The notes under the pieces were generated by a model. That model had not been told where the DNA came from, ran no database searches, and saw nothing but the letters and a program-made list of their open reading frames with translations. From NCBI GenBank assembly GCA_014706295.1, contig JACSVZ010000001.1, forward strand, positions 80,598,237 through 80,662,236: a stretch of 64,000 nucleotides of DNA. Direction: 5' to 3'. Position 1 is the stretch's first letter. Each line of letters opens with the position of its first letter. The stretch comes from Lycocorax pyrrhopterus obiensis (taxonomy: Eukaryota > Chordata > Aves > Passeriformes > Paradisaeidae). This document shows, piece after piece, positions 51,901 through 60,799 of the stretch. A program made the translations under genes and the position numbers.

Positions 51901-54900
51901 CTGGCCCAAGGAACCCCAGCCATGCTGCTTTGGGGATCTCCTGGGAGTAAGTGTCATCTGTGAATTGCCTAAAAATAGCCTTTTTGTACACACGTCCTAT
52001 CCGGTTGGCTCCTCTTGTTGCATACACGCTTGCAAACCTAGTGTTGGGAAGGGAAAATTTGAGAGACAGTAAACCTACCTTAAGAACTGATCAAATAACT
52101 GGTGCTTGCAGTGCAGATAAATAGTTCCCTGGGACACATCACACAGCTGGTGGAATTAAAGCTCAGAAGTACATCAGGACAGGACTAGCAGGGCCCAAGC
52201 CCCTTTCTGTACAGTAACAACCATCCCACTTGCAGGTCCGGTCTTTAGCATGGTTGCTACAAGTCTTCATTGAGGACCAGCCACTCAGGCCTCAAGCTGC
52301 TCAATTTTAACAGCTTCTCCCTCTTTTGAAGGTTTGAAACCTCACCTCTGAAAGCACGACTGTTCAGAAGGAAAATAAAACCAAATTAAGATTTTTCAAA
52401 AGCCAATGAGAGAGATTCTAATCAACCAGCTCGACTCCCTGGAAGAGTAGCATTAAATGTGTTTTGCATGAAATGTATAACTTCCACATTCCAGAGCCTA
52501 TGTTTATAGCAACTTCAAGTGATGGAGAACCCACCGTATGGTCAGTGGTTAACATATTATAGCTTTTAAATACCTGCTCCCTTCGAAGCCTAAATTGCAT
52601 TTGCAGTCTAATATCATCCAGCTCCACACTCCAACCACTGGTTCCAGCCAAGTTTTCTCTCAGATCAAAGGAGCCACATACCATCAGAAACTTCTTTTCT
52701 ATGCAGACACTTGCATAAGTTTTAATTAATTGACTGCCTCCTACCCTTCTTCTGGACAAACCAAGCACCCTGACATTCTTTACGCCACAAATCTTTCGCA
52801 AAGCTCTCTTTTGAAAGCAAATATTTCTCTATCTCTGTTGAAGTCTGAACACAAGACCTCACACAATAGGCAAGTAATATTCCACCTAGGGCCAGAGATG
52901 CTCCCAGTCAATATTTCTTACATAACTGGGAATCAGTTTTGCCCTTGTAACTATAACATCATACTGATGACCCATGTCCATCCTATCTGTGATGATATAA
53001 AATCCATTTTTTAATTCTCTCCATGTTACAGCTGGTAAACATGATATACAATCTTCATCCCTAATTATAACACTCAATGAAGGCAGAAATTAAACCCTTT
53101 GCTACCCAGCAAGTAGGGGATTGTATGACCAATTTCACCATAATTGACTGCTCCATGATCTTTTTCATCCCCTGAAGATTATTGGAACTTTCATGCTTCC
53201 TAAAAAACTCATTCAAAAGTTGAACTACATTTTCCTGAAGTATCACTGGCAGAAATATAGCAATTTCATATTTATTGTGAGGTTTTTGACTGGTCAGTTC
53301 ACTTGCTTAACAAATTTTGTTTAGATTCTTTTGTGAAGTGCAAGCAACCAAAGTGTTGGATGTCACATAAGTTGAAAGGTATGATTTGCTTTAAGTTCTT
53401 CACCACAAGATCCACTTCTCCCTCTACCCAAACCTTTCTGTGATTCTGTGATTTCTATGACACTATAACCCACAACATCCCCCACCTCTGGTTATTACAC
53501 CTCAACAATCACTGCCCATGAAGTGATCCAGATATAAAAGCCTCCAAAAAGTACACTTTTTCATTTGAAATGTGTGCTCTATAAGAAGCCACAAGTTTTA
53601 GCAGAAATTAAAACATTGCCAATGATACTGCTGTGGCAGAAACAGTGGGGTAGGATGGGGGGAAGGGACAGAAGCTTCTCATTCTGCTTCTTCGGAGAAT
53701 AATGTATACTGGATAAACACACCCCAAAAGCAGGGTTAAGGAATGAGGTGCCAAGAAATCTGGATTTTCAGTGAATTAGCAGGTCTGTAGTAGCTGTCTG
53801 TGCACATAGCAAGACCTGGCAAGTCTCACCACATTCACCAAGGAGAAGATACCTTCTATTGCCTGGGGGAAGAGCTGCCACCAGAGTCTTTACCACAGAG
53901 TAGGAGGTGGTGTCAATAGGAGTGCAGTGTAAATGTACATGCTTCCTTACCTCATGGCAATGTATTCATGTGGCTATGCCCTAATTCAAATTATGAATTG
54001 ATTTTTTAAAATGGTTTGTAAGAAATCTTCTCTAGAAGAATATCAAATAGATTTTTTCAGAAATTCTCTATTTTCAGGAGATATTTTTCATCAGTTTTTT
54101 TCCAACTTCACCATCCACCAAATATTTTGGTGCAGTGGCACCATGCTTTTGCCGTGATGACCCTGTCTTTATGTCCAGACACCATTGCACACCCTCCCAT
54201 AACGCCCCTTGGATGCACTGCCTCTTCCAAAGAAGAAGAATTGTACCCCAGAAAAATGCACTTATTAGTCAGGCTTTGTTAAATGCTTCACACTAGCCTA
54301 GCTCCTTTAAATGCACAGATCAGGATCCCAAAATCCAGTTAGTTGTCAAAGTTCAAGAAATTACTGTGAGAAAACCCTCTAGGCTTAGGCACTGGAGACT
54401 TTCTCAGTGCCTAAAGCTATGCTATAATATCTGGATCTGTGCTTGCCTCCTACTTAAAGCCATCTAAAAGTCAGGAAAAGAAGTCTTTTTAGTGGCAGCT
54501 TTCTGAAAGGAGGACTATTAAATGGGAGCAATGGGTATCAGCTGCAGCCAGGCACAGTGTAGGTGATGCTCTGTGTGTACAGAGATGTATTTCCCGCACA
54601 TCCTTTCAGTTGCCCTCAGTACCTGAAAACAGAGCACTCTGGCTGTTTTGAGTCCCATTCTAGGTGCCCAGGCTGCCACATTTCATCCAGGAGAATTTTG
54701 GGGGCCCACCTCAGCCTTCCCAAGTAGCTGGTAGCTCCATGCCTCTTTACAAGTGTTGCTCTGCTTCGCATTACAGCTCTTAAAGTCCTTTTGCAGAAGG
54801 AATACCCACATTGGACCTAATGCCAGAATGTTTCCTATCTGTCATTCCTCTCTTGTCACGAGAAGACAAAGCTTCTCCCTGCCTCTTCATACTCTCCTGC

Positions 54901-57900
54901 TCACTTCAAACTGCTTCATCCTTCTGTTGGCTTTGTGATGTTGCTGTCTGAGCCTCTTTCATCTTTCTGATCTTGTGCAGATGTAAGAGCTACTCCTCTA
55001 AATTTTAACTATTTCCCTCCAACTCAGTTGTCAGCCTGCACTTCATGTGCATAAAGTCATGATGCTCAGACAGCCTCTCTTCCTACAGTAATAGGGAATA
55101 CTCCATCCTCTGGGGCAGTACCCATGCAAGCTTCCTAAATTTCCTCCTTCATCTCCTGCAGTCAGGCCAGTCTCAACGTATAGAGATAAGCAGGCTTGCA
55201 AATCAGGGCGTAAAAAATCTTGTTCAGACTAAGAAAGCCATGCAAATCTTGCCTTCATTTCTGTGTCTGATTTTGTTTTAGTACTTGGCCCCTGTCAGCA
55301 GAAGCAAAGCTCCAAGAAAGACTGGCAATGAACCTGAGTGGAACAGGGAGTTATTAACAGGGAATTAGCTCTCGTTCTTTAAAATAAGTGTAAGCATAAT
55401 TACAGACATCCAGTTCCCTGCAATGATGAGAAATACGACTCTTCCACAGAGAGAAGGAGTAAAACAAGAGTGTAATGTAGATCCTACTTCAAATCAAGAC
55501 TAGACATGCAGATAATCTGCCATTTCCAGGTAGATCCATGAGTTAGGACAGGAACATGAGTGAAGTGTAATTTCTACACCCATTTCTTTTATCACACAGA
55601 AGAAGTGTTTTGCCATAATTTTTACAGTGTTTGTTACCTTTGATCTCAAGGCTACAACCTAACAGAGGTTATGTTTTCCAAGAGGTGCTTACATGAGCAC
55701 TGTGTTACAGCGAGCAGTAGGAAATGGGAAGACACCTTGTGCATGGCCAAGCAAACAGCTCTTCAGTAGCCTGGAGACAGATCCTCGCTGATACAATTTC
55801 AAAGCCTCCTGAGTTTGTTTGCTGCTGTAATCGCCACTAAGCGCCAAAAACCAGCACTCAGAATAACTACTAGATGTGCAGTCCCAAATTTTCTCCTGTG
55901 GTTGACATTCCCAACAGCTACTGTACACTCCTGAGTGCAACTGTACGCAAATGCAAAATTTCTTTTTGATGTCATTATTCCACTAAAGTCCCATAGACTT
56001 TACACTCATAACCATTTAAACAACCATCTTTATGGGTTTATTCCCTAAAATCTGTACATGATGAAACCTTCCTTACTCTCCACCCTCTTTACATACTCTA
56101 TGTTTGGGTTTATAACAGTTTTATTTCCTCAAAGTTCCTGATCTTTCCTGTGGCTGAAGTAAGCCAGGACAGTGCCAGGACAGGGCTCCAGATGTCACAA
56201 TTGTTTTAACCCCTGGGTCATGTAACCTGTTCAGGATAACCCTCCACCAAACCATGACTCCTGTGCTCAGGGCAGTGCAATGTCTGTGCTTGAGGGATGG
56301 CCAGTGAAGGAGGACCAGTGGTGCCAACTCACCTTTCTAGATGGTGCCCTGACCACGAAGCGTCAAGCAACAAAGTTGACTGTCCTCAAAAGACAGAGAC
56401 ACAAAACTCTCAAAGGATGTTTTAGGCTTTTTCTGACCCACATGAGCCACAGAGGTCAATAAAATCCATAAAATCTTAGATGAGGCTCTGAGGTGTCACT
56501 GGTGTGGTATGATGGTTTCCCTCCTGCAATAAACTTGCCCCTGAAGTCAGTAACAAAGCTCATCTCAGGCTTCATTAGAGCCAGGATTTCACCTCAAATA
56601 CGCTTTTGATGTTGACCCTTCCCACAATGATCACCTCTGCTGTTGCAATTGGGTTATTTGGCCGCACAATGACTCAGCCATTAGTGTAGCATCTGTGACG
56701 ACAGTTTCACCGTCATTTCTCTGGGTGGGATCTCCTCGTAGGCAAATTGCACAAACCACGTTTGATGCTGTGGTAGCAAAAAGCACCCGTTAGTGTTGGT
56801 GGGTGCAAGACTTGGCCCAGATAAATGTAGGATTGGTGGCCTAAATAGAAGGGATGAGCTGCTACAGCAGGCAAAACTTACTAATGTCTACCACCAGCAA
56901 AGCAAGATTTAAGTGTCCATCATATAAACTACTATCAAGTTAATTTCAAGGGATTATCACCTAAACTTTAATCCTGAGGGCTGAGCTACAGTGGGGAAAG
57001 AATGATTGCTGGATGTCAAGCCACAACACCTAGGTGTATTTTCCTCTTGAAAGGCCATTTTCCATGTGACCATTAAAGAAAGCAGAAAACATCCAAGCCC
57101 ACCCTCCTACAGCAGCAATACCCATGCCCTAACTCACAAAATCTTGCTGGGATATGCATCACATCCAGCAGCACTGACAGCACCTTCCACTCTGTGTGTC
57201 TGTCCAGCATGGTTTAATGATGTCAGCTCTTCCACCAATTATATAAGGTGGGAAGGGACGCTGACCACCTTCACAGCTCACCTATGCTCAGCAGCCATAA
57301 TTTGGATCTGCGATTTCCAAAGCCCTGTGTGCTTCAAAAACTCTAAGTTTAATTTCTGAAAGGAGAAGAGAGAGTGAAATATCTTGGTTTCACTCATAAC
57401 ACTCCAAATTACGAGAGTTGGTAGAACAGCTTGAGGCTTCAAGCTTAGACAAGGCAAAGGACAGAGGCGAACAGCCTCATTAGTCTTTTTACTTTAAAAG
57501 TACTGATGTACAGCAAGATATTTATTCTGTGCAAGCAGCAGGCTGGCTCTGGAGCACTACAGTAAGACAAGGCATCATAAAAATTATCAACCAAGCGGAA
57601 TAGTTCTGCTAAGACAGGGCTCATTTGGGCTAATCAGCTCTGACAAGAGGCAGTCTTTTCAGCTCACACCCAGGCAGGTTCTGACGCAGCACTACGATTC
57701 CTGGCTCCAGAGGCATCTCACTCAGCACCAGCACAGCAGGAACTGAGCAGCATAGTCGTGTCTGGTGCCAGAATAGGCTCACCTGATTTCCAGCCCCATG
57801 CCTCAGCTACCAAAGCCTCCTTTATCCTCTTTACTACTAAAAACTAAAGGTTGAGGAAGATATTATTGACTTTGGCAAACAACACTGAGAATCATCTCTG

Positions 57901-60660
57901 AAATGTCACTATCTGATCCAGGTAATGTAACACTTTCCAGTGCACACTTGCTAATTCAGGATTTTCATTAAGTACTGAAGATAAGTGGTTTTGATTATAT
58001 CTCTGTGGGCTAGCTGGAATCAAAGGGAACATTCCTTTTTGTGTATGCACCAATTCTTTTAAAGATAATCAGCTTGTCTGCAACCTCTTTATCTTCACTT
58101 CCCTCTCAATAAAACTGGGCTAGTGCCCCATCAGATAGGTGCTCTGAGGATGCTTCACAAGGTGAGAAGTGCTAGGCTCAGCGAGCCTGAGCATTGCTGC
58201 TTGCAGAACAGAGCTGGCTCAAAATCATTCCTATCCCTACCTGGAAACTGATCCTTAAACTTTGTTTATGGAACTACTTTTTTTATAATATCCATAGGAA
58301 CCAATTAATTAGCTGAAAAGTAGCTCATTATTAGATTGCTTTAAATTTACATTAGAGATTATCCTAAAGAGCTGAATTGTCAAAATAGCAATTACTGGTT
58401 CACTATTTAACCCACATGCTTATGCAGACACACTATTATTCCAGAATACAGCACTTTATCCTGGCTCAACTCAATACAGTTTAAAAATTGAGTAAAATAA
58501 CGAAAATCTCTTAATTATTCCTCATGTAGGGAGGACATGGCAAACATCTTCCCAGCTTTGAATGTATCATCTACATTAAAATCCTCTGTGGGTAAACCTT
58601 TTGGAATTAGCATTTTGTAATTATTACATTGCCGTGATGACTGAAGAGGTAAGCTATCTTCCGTCCCTGTCTTGCCATTTTATAAAAAGAATTGCATTTA
58701 TGTCACAGACTTAAAAGTAAAGGTGCCACTTGATGTTCAGGGAGCACAAAGTGCAGACAGCCTTAAAAGTACAATTTACAGAACAGATTCCTATCTCTCT
58801 ATGGTATCTCTCTATTGAATATCTCTCCACTGAGTGGATTTATAAGTAGCTGCTCTTCAGTTAAAGCTGAACTACTCTATAGTGAGAGGTCTTCTAGTTT
58901 AGTGCGTGGAGAAAGTGATCCACTCTATAAAGACTAGGAAAGTGAGAAATTCAAGTATTCAACATAAATGAAGAATAACTTTGCCAGTAAAGCTTGTTTT
59001 CATTGGCTGGGAACAAACTATTACCCTTAATTCTACGTATAAAAGTAACACCTATTGACTTGGATGCTATCTGGGACCTCTAGCTGTTAAAAGCTTAAGC
59101 ATAAATTTGTGTTGAAAAATAAAACTCTTTCTTGTCTCCTTCTTGTGACAAAATGATTTCTTTTATGAAATTCATCTGAGAGTGATTCTGAAATTACTGA
59201 CCACTAGAGACATGTCCAGCATGGCTTGGGATTTCCTGAAAACTCAGAAAGTACATTTCCATTTCTAACTTCTGGGATGCAGCATCTAGCTCCCAGTGGG
59301 CCTCCAAACCTTATACGGAGACCAGGACCTCACGTACTCACAGTTCCCACTCCAATCCCAAGCCTAGACACAGAGGAAGGATCCCCAAAATACCTCTAGT
59401 GTGTCAAAAATATCAACGAAATGTTAAAAATATTCCCACACATTTGAATCCCATGATGTAAGAAGTAATGGTTTTAAACAAAACAGAGTCAATTCAGATG
59501 TAAGAAAAAAGTTTTTAACAATTAAGGTGGTAAAACACCAGCACACATTGCCCAGAGAGGTGGTGGATGCCCCATCCCTGGAAGCATTCAAATTCAGCTT
59601 GGATGTGCCTCTGAGCAACCTGACCTAATTGAAGATGTCCCTGAACATGGCAGGGGAGGTGAATGAGATGACTTTTAAAGGTTCCTTCCAACCCAAATCA
59701 TTCTTTAGAGAGGCATCAGGGATGGGAGCCATCTCCATCCGATGTCCAGGCCAGCTCTCCTGCTGTGAGAGGAACACACAGCCAGCCCCAGCGGTGTGAA
59801 CATGAGAACAGACACCTGTTTTCACTGGCCAAGGCACGATTCATCACAGTGCTCACCTACACTCCCGAGTTTCAGAGATCACCAGCAATTCTGTCTGACC
59901 ATTCACTATTGTGTATCTAAGCACTTATTTAAATACATTTCCCAAATGGAGGTCCCCACAGTTGTATAGACTGCATGGACATAGGGACTTGTGTCTCATT
60001 CGTAGGTACTATACACATCTGAATTTCACAATATCATACCAAGTTCCCTGACTTCTACCAGGGAGAATACTTAAAACCTTTTGCCAGTTAAACGGAGTTT
60101 TGTGTCTTACTGAAAAGAGCTGTGCTTGGTTATAGCAAAGTTGCAGTTTGCTTTTTGATACCAAGTCCCAGAGACACCTGCATCTCTATGAAACTCATAT
60201 AGGGGATTTTGAGCCCATACCTGATGCTTTTTTGACAAATATCATCAGTTCATTAACATGCCCTTCAAATACGTGCTAACTATCACCTTGCTTAATCAAC
60301 CACAATGGAAGACAAATCAATCAAAGTCTACTCCTGCCTTGAACCTGAATTCCCACCTATGACAACATCATCAGAATAAAAACAAAGAAAAGGCCGTCTT
60401 AAGACGTTTGCAGCAAAGTTACCACATTAACCAATTTTGGTTCGGAGCTGTTGGTACACCTCCAGCTTATCAAAGCCCCCAGTCACTTACTTGTCCTCTA
60501 AGAGGCTTTGCCCCGTGATCAGATTTTTCCCAGATGGTGCATAGTCCCAGTTCTCTTCCACAATCCCGAGGTAGTAAGTTCTGGTCTTTGCTTCCACCAC
60601 TGCCCATAGGCAGAGGAACCCCAGGGCGCGGAGGAGGCCACCGCGCTGCGCGGGAGGCAT
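27766..60660 (-). CDS. HEPHL1: HEPHL1, hephaestin-like protein 1 (multicopper ferroxidase), 20 coding exons
   Basis: HEPHL1 is a membrane-anchored copper enzyme of the ceruloplasmin/hephaestin family that oxidises Fe(II) to Fe(III) at the cell surface. Twenty coding exons join in phase to 3468 nt (1155 residues; human about 1159). Order: signal peptide (1-24), six cupredoxin-type domains, a Thr-rich stalk, one membrane span (about 1107-1131) and a short cytoplasmic tail. Trinuclear-cluster histidines are H127/H129 (HPHG), H187/H189 (YHSH), H1005/H1007 and H1047/H1049 (HCH). Type-1 copper sites are complete in domain 2 (H304, C347, H352, M357), domain 4 (H656, C699, H704, M709) and domain 6 (H1002, C1048, H1053, M1058). 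The start is the ATG at 60660, directly before the signal peptide; the only upstream in-frame candidate, at 60687, is GTG. Intron 13 has a GC donor. Hephaestin and ceruloplasmin are alternatives, but HEPHL1 fits the sequence and the PANX1 neighbour better. Confidence 0.94.
28047..28109 (-). CDS. HEPHL1: HEPHL1 exon 19 (stalk, small)
   Basis: This 63-bp exon (phase 1 in and out) encodes a Gly/Thr-rich stalk, [20 protein letters not shown], with two N-glycosylation sequons. The position matches the Thr/Ser-rich linker before the membrane span in mammals. The acceptor gttccttcag has a poor pyrimidine tract with purine-rich sequence upstream; the donor G|GTAAGG is good. Confidence 0.75.
28110..29449 (-). 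other. HEPHL1 intron 18
   Basis: This 1340-bp intron holds a CR1 fragment (28351-28617). It begins with seven in-frame sense codons after the split codon and then a stop, so retention would truncate the protein before the membrane span. Confidence 0.8.
28351..28617 (+). repeat. CR1 LINE 3' fragment
   Basis: The copy is antisense to HEPHL1 in intron 18. It shows CR1 wording in plus orientation: gtgataggacaaggagtaac, then caggttgcccagggaagttg, a 'tggatgccccatccctgg' block and ggtcccttccaa. It is 5' truncated and non-coding. Confidence 0.92.
29450..29605 (-). CDS. HEPHL1: HEPHL1 exon 18 (catalytic motif)
   Basis: The exon encodes [12 protein letters not shown] to the copper signature [12 protein letters not shown] (H1047, C1048, H1049, H1053, M1058) and [10 protein letters not shown]. 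Acceptor gccacagacag; donor G|GTGCAG, a weak site. Reading through the donor meets a stop (TAG, 29427-29429) after eight codons. Confidence 0.92.
29606..30250 (-). other. HEPHL1 intron 17
   Basis: This 645-bp intron includes a perfect 23-bp tandem duplication at 29941-29986. Nothing else stands out. Confidence 0.8.
29941..29986 (+). repeat. 23-bp perfect tandem duplication
   Basis: Two identical adjacent 23-nt copies (29941-29963 and 29964-29986), each beginning tccctgtatcttcccttata, lie in HEPHL1 intron 17. Confidence 0.95.
30251..30394 (-). CDS. HEPHL1: HEPHL1 exon 17
   Basis: The exon encodes [18 protein letters not shown] through [20 protein letters not shown]. It supplies H1002 (type-1) and H1005/H1007 (trinuclear cluster). 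Acceptor tccttccag; donor G|GTAAAA, chosen over AAG|GTTGGT because it gives the family wording FKVDKD. Confidence 0.92.
30395..31129 (-). other. HEPHL1 intron 16
   Basis: This 735-bp GT-AG intron has donor G|GTATGT and acceptor tccttccag. No repeat or other feature is recognised. Confidence 0.8.
31130..31352 (-). CDS. HEPHL1: HEPHL1 exon 16
   Basis: The exon encodes [20 protein letters not shown], then [19 protein letters not shown] to NCMH, bridging domains 5 and 6. Acceptor tttatttcag; donor G|GTATGT. Confidence 0.94.
31353..31841 (-). other. HEPHL1 intron 15 with CR1 tail
   Basis: This 489-bp intron contains a CR1 3' terminus in plus orientation at about 31521-31572 (ggtccctttcaacctta, then ttctgtgattctgtgat). 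Confidence 0.75.
31521..31572 (+). repeat. CR1 3'-end fragment
   Basis: This is a short CR1 terminus with the 8-nt-type tail repeat (ttctgtga twice), in HEPHL1 intron 15, antisense to the gene. Confidence 0.75.
31842..31948 (-). CDS. HEPHL1: HEPHL1 exon 15
   Basis: The exon encodes [17 protein letters not shown] through [14 protein letters not shown] of domain 5. Acceptor ctgtttcag; donor AAG|GTAACC. Phase 1 in, 0 out. Confidence 0.93.
31949..34956 (-). other. HEPHL1 intron 14
   Basis: This 3.0-kb intron starts with GTAAGG and, 11 nt into the intron, a run of 15 T then 6 C on the gene strand (A run at 34931-34945, G run 34925-34930). No exon or CR1 copy is recognised inside. Confidence 0.8.
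34925..34945 (-). repeat. T15C6 homopolymer tract beside the exon 14 donor
   Basis: On the gene strand, fifteen T followed by six C start 11 nt after the intron 14 donor. U-rich tracts just downstream of a 5' splice site are known to help U1 recruitment through TIA-1; use here is inferred. Confidence 0.85.
34957..35097 (-). CDS. HEPHL1: HEPHL1 exon 14
   Basis: The exon encodes [20 protein letters not shown] through [14 protein letters not shown] to TPITLP of domain 5. Acceptor gaatttag; donor G|GTAAGG followed after 5 nt by a T15 run. Confidence 0.94.
35427..35443 (+). repeat. Poly(T) run
   Basis: About seventeen consecutive T residues lie in HEPHL1 intron 13, just left of the intron's CR1 copy. 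Confidence 0.85.
35517..35738 (+). repeat. CR1 LINE 3' fragment
   Basis: The copy is in plus orientation in HEPHL1 intron 13: aaaaggttcttcccccagag, then 'gggctctggaacaggcttc', 'cagagttcaagaagtgcttgg' and 'gatattctataattctatga'. This wording differs from the 28351 copy, suggesting another CR1 subfamily. Confidence 0.88.
36165..36304 (-). CDS. HEPHL1: HEPHL1 exon 13 (GC donor)
   Basis: The exon encodes [20 protein letters not shown] through [10 protein letters not shown] to EEEHLEIL in domain 5. Acceptor attttgcag. The donor is G|GCAAGT, a non-canonical GC site. The next exon begins in phase 1 with [10 protein letters not shown], which only this GC site satisfies; the nearby GT (36160-36159) would break the frame. 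Confidence 0.92.
36305..37890 (-). other. HEPHL1 intron 12
   Basis: This 1586-bp GT-AG intron has donor AG|GTACTC. No repeat or other feature is recognised. Confidence 0.8.
37891..38104 (-). CDS. HEPHL1: HEPHL1 exon 12
   Basis: The exon starts [16 protein letters not shown], giving C699, H704 and M709 of the domain-4 copper site, and continues [17 protein letters not shown] into domain 5. Acceptor tctttccag; donor AG|GTACTC. Phase 1 in, 2 out. Confidence 0.94.
38253..38965 (-). repeat. CR1 LINE fragment with ORF2 remnant
   Basis: The copy is on the same strand as HEPHL1, in intron 11. The minus-strand frame 38558-38800 keeps recognisable CR1 reverse-transcriptase C-terminal wording ([20 protein letters not shown], then [15 protein letters not shown]). 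About 700 bp of the 3' part remains; it is 5' truncated. Confidence 0.93.
39460..39475 (+). repeat. Poly(T) run
   Basis: Sixteen consecutive T residues lie in HEPHL1 intron 11 (A run on the gene strand). Confidence 0.9.
40666..40878 (-). CDS. HEPHL1: HEPHL1 exon 11
   Basis: The exon encodes [12 protein letters not shown] through [20 protein letters not shown] (H656, type-1 copper ligand of domain 4) to MQPDRV. Acceptor cttctccag; donor G|GTATGT. Confidence 0.95.
40879..42066 (-). other. HEPHL1 intron 10
   Basis: This 1188-bp GT-AG intron has donor G|GTATGA and acceptor cttctccag. Nothing else is recognised. Confidence 0.8.
42067..42217 (-). CDS. HEPHL1: HEPHL1 exon 10
   Basis: The exon encodes [20 protein letters not shown] to SNKMH at the start of domain 4. 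Acceptor cttgtctacag; donor G|GTATGA; phase 0 in, 1 out. Confidence 0.95.
42218..42618 (-). other. HEPHL1 intron 9
   Basis: This 401-bp intron has the weak donor GTGCCC and a good acceptor, cttgtctacag. No repeat is seen. Confidence 0.75.
42619..42830 (-). CDS. HEPHL1: HEPHL1 exon 9
   Basis: The exon encodes [20 protein letters not shown] through [11 protein letters not shown] to HDGTQ, closing domain 3. Acceptor ctctctacag. The donor CAG|GTGCCC is weak, but it puts GTQ next to KGID of exon 10 as in the human protein. A second in-phase GT lies 9 nt further on. Confidence 0.88.
42831..45349 (-). other. HEPHL1 intron 8
   Basis: This 2519-bp GT-AG intron has donor G|GTAAGT. No repeat, exon or RNA gene is recognised. 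Confidence 0.8.
45350..45481 (-). CDS. HEPHL1: HEPHL1 exon 8
   Basis: The exon encodes [20 protein letters not shown], then [21 protein letters not shown] of domain 3. The domain-1 type HPHG copper motif is replaced by AHG, as expected for a non-cluster domain. Acceptor tttttaag; donor G|GTAAGT. Confidence 0.94.
45640..45776 (-). CDS. HEPHL1: HEPHL1 exon 7
   Basis: The exon encodes [20 protein letters not shown] through to KHLGIL in domain 3. Acceptor aattccacag; donor G|GTACCG. Phase 2 in, 1 out. Only 158 bp of intron separates it from exon 8. Confidence 0.92.
45777..46452 (-). other. HEPHL1 intron 6
   Basis: This 676-bp GT-AG intron has donor AG|GTGAGG. Nothing else is recognised. Confidence 0.8.
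46453..46621 (-). CDS. HEPHL1: HEPHL1 exon 6
   Basis: The exon begins [11 protein letters not shown] (M357 copper ligand), then has a basic linker and [20 protein letters not shown], the start of domain 3. Acceptor tcctcccag; donor AG|GTGAGG. Phase 1 in, 2 out. Confidence 0.92.
46622..47617 (-). other. HEPHL1 intron 5
   Basis: This 996-bp GT-AG intron has donor G|GTACGT. Nothing else is recognised. Confidence 0.8.
47618..47872 (-). CDS. HEPHL1: HEPHL1 exon 5
   Basis: The exon encodes domain 2 from [11 protein letters not shown] to CQVNEHLRG. It supplies H304, C347 and H352 of the domain-2 type-1 copper site; M357 follows in exon 6. Acceptor ttgttttcag; donor G|GTACGT. Confidence 0.94.
47873..48853 (-). 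other. HEPHL1 intron 4
   Basis: This 981-bp GT-AG intron has donor G|GTGAGA. The plus-strand frame 48634-49170 overlaps its right part and exon 4 and is judged a chance antisense frame. Confidence 0.8.
48854..49033 (-). CDS. HEPHL1: HEPHL1 exon 4
   Basis: This 180-bp exon opens domain 2. It encodes [20 protein letters not shown] and ends at SNRMH. The linker at its start ([11 protein letters not shown]) is variable in the family. Acceptor gcaatttag; donor G|GTGAGA; phase 1 in and out. Confidence 0.92.
49034..50802 (-). other. HEPHL1 intron 3
   Basis: This 1769-bp GT-AG intron has donor G|GTACTG and acceptor gcaatttag. No repeat is recognised. Confidence 0.8.
50803..51015 (-). CDS. HEPHL1: HEPHL1 exon 3
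   Basis: The exon encodes [10 protein letters not shown] through YHSHID (H187 and H189 of the trinuclear cluster) to [11 protein letters not shown], finishing domain 1. Acceptor tatgtattag; donor G|GTACTG. Phase 1 in and out. Confidence 0.95.
51016..51792 (-). other. HEPHL1 intron 2
   Basis: This 777-bp GT-AG intron has donor G|GTAAAA and acceptor tatgtattag. No repeat is recognised. Confidence 0.8.
51793..52037 (-). CDS. HEPHL1: HEPHL1 exon 2
   Basis: The exon encodes residues 57-138 of domain 1, from [10 protein letters not shown] through [10 protein letters not shown] to the copper motif HPHG (H127 and H129 of the trinuclear cluster). Acceptor cccaacactag; donor G|GTAAAA. Confidence 0.95.
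53426..53459 (+). repeat. CR1 3' tail remnant
   Basis: The sequence caaacctttctgtgattctg followed by 'tgatttctatg' matches the CR1 3' terminal repeat. The body of the element is absent or unrecognisable. Confidence 0.5.
59451..59706 (+). repeat. CR1 LINE 3' fragment
   Basis: The copy is in plus orientation in HEPHL1 intron 1: attgcccagagaggtggtgg, then 'atgccccatccctggaagca', 'cttggatg' and 'ggttccttccaaccc'. It is 5' truncated. Confidence 0.9.
60491..60660 (-). CDS. HEPHL1: HEPHL1 exon 1 (signal peptide)
   Basis: The exon encodes residues 1-56 and two bases of K57. A hydrophobic leader ([16 protein letters not shown]) is followed by the mature start [18 protein letters not shown], typical of domain 1. 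The donor is AA|GTAAGT. The ATG context is weak (C at -3, C at +4). Confidence 0.9.
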
Positions 60661-60757
60661 TTGTGGTGGTGACTGCGAGGCTGGCACGGGCAGGCAGCAG
60701 CAGGATGCACCACAGGGAGCTCACCCCTCCCTCCCTCCCTCCCAGCTCTCGACAAGT

Positions 60758-60765
60758 TATAAATA
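60758..60765 (-). promoter_or_regulatory. HEPHL1: TATA-like box of HEPHL1
   Basis: The gene strand reads TATTTATA, 98 nt upstream of the ATG. A start about 30 nt downstream would give a 5' UTR of roughly 60-70 nt. A C/T-rich run (ccctcc repeats, 60725-60742) lies between. This contrasts with the CpG-island promoter of PANX1 and fits a tissue-restricted gene. Transcription start not shown. Confidence 0.5.
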
Positions 60766-60799
60766 AGGAAGGGACAGAGCAAAGCTCCTCCTTTTCAGG

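Larger units (their letters stand above)
52038..60490 (-). other. HEPHL1 intron 1
   Basis: This 8.45-kb first intron, the longest of the gene, contains a CR1 copy (59451-59706) and a small CR1 tail (about 53426-53459). The rest is AT-rich with no recognised exon or RNA gene. Confidence 0.8.

Noticed and set aside
60685..60687. Upstream in-frame HEPHL1 start
   Set aside because: The codon is GTG, not ATG. The ATG at 60660 directly precedes the hydrophobic leader.
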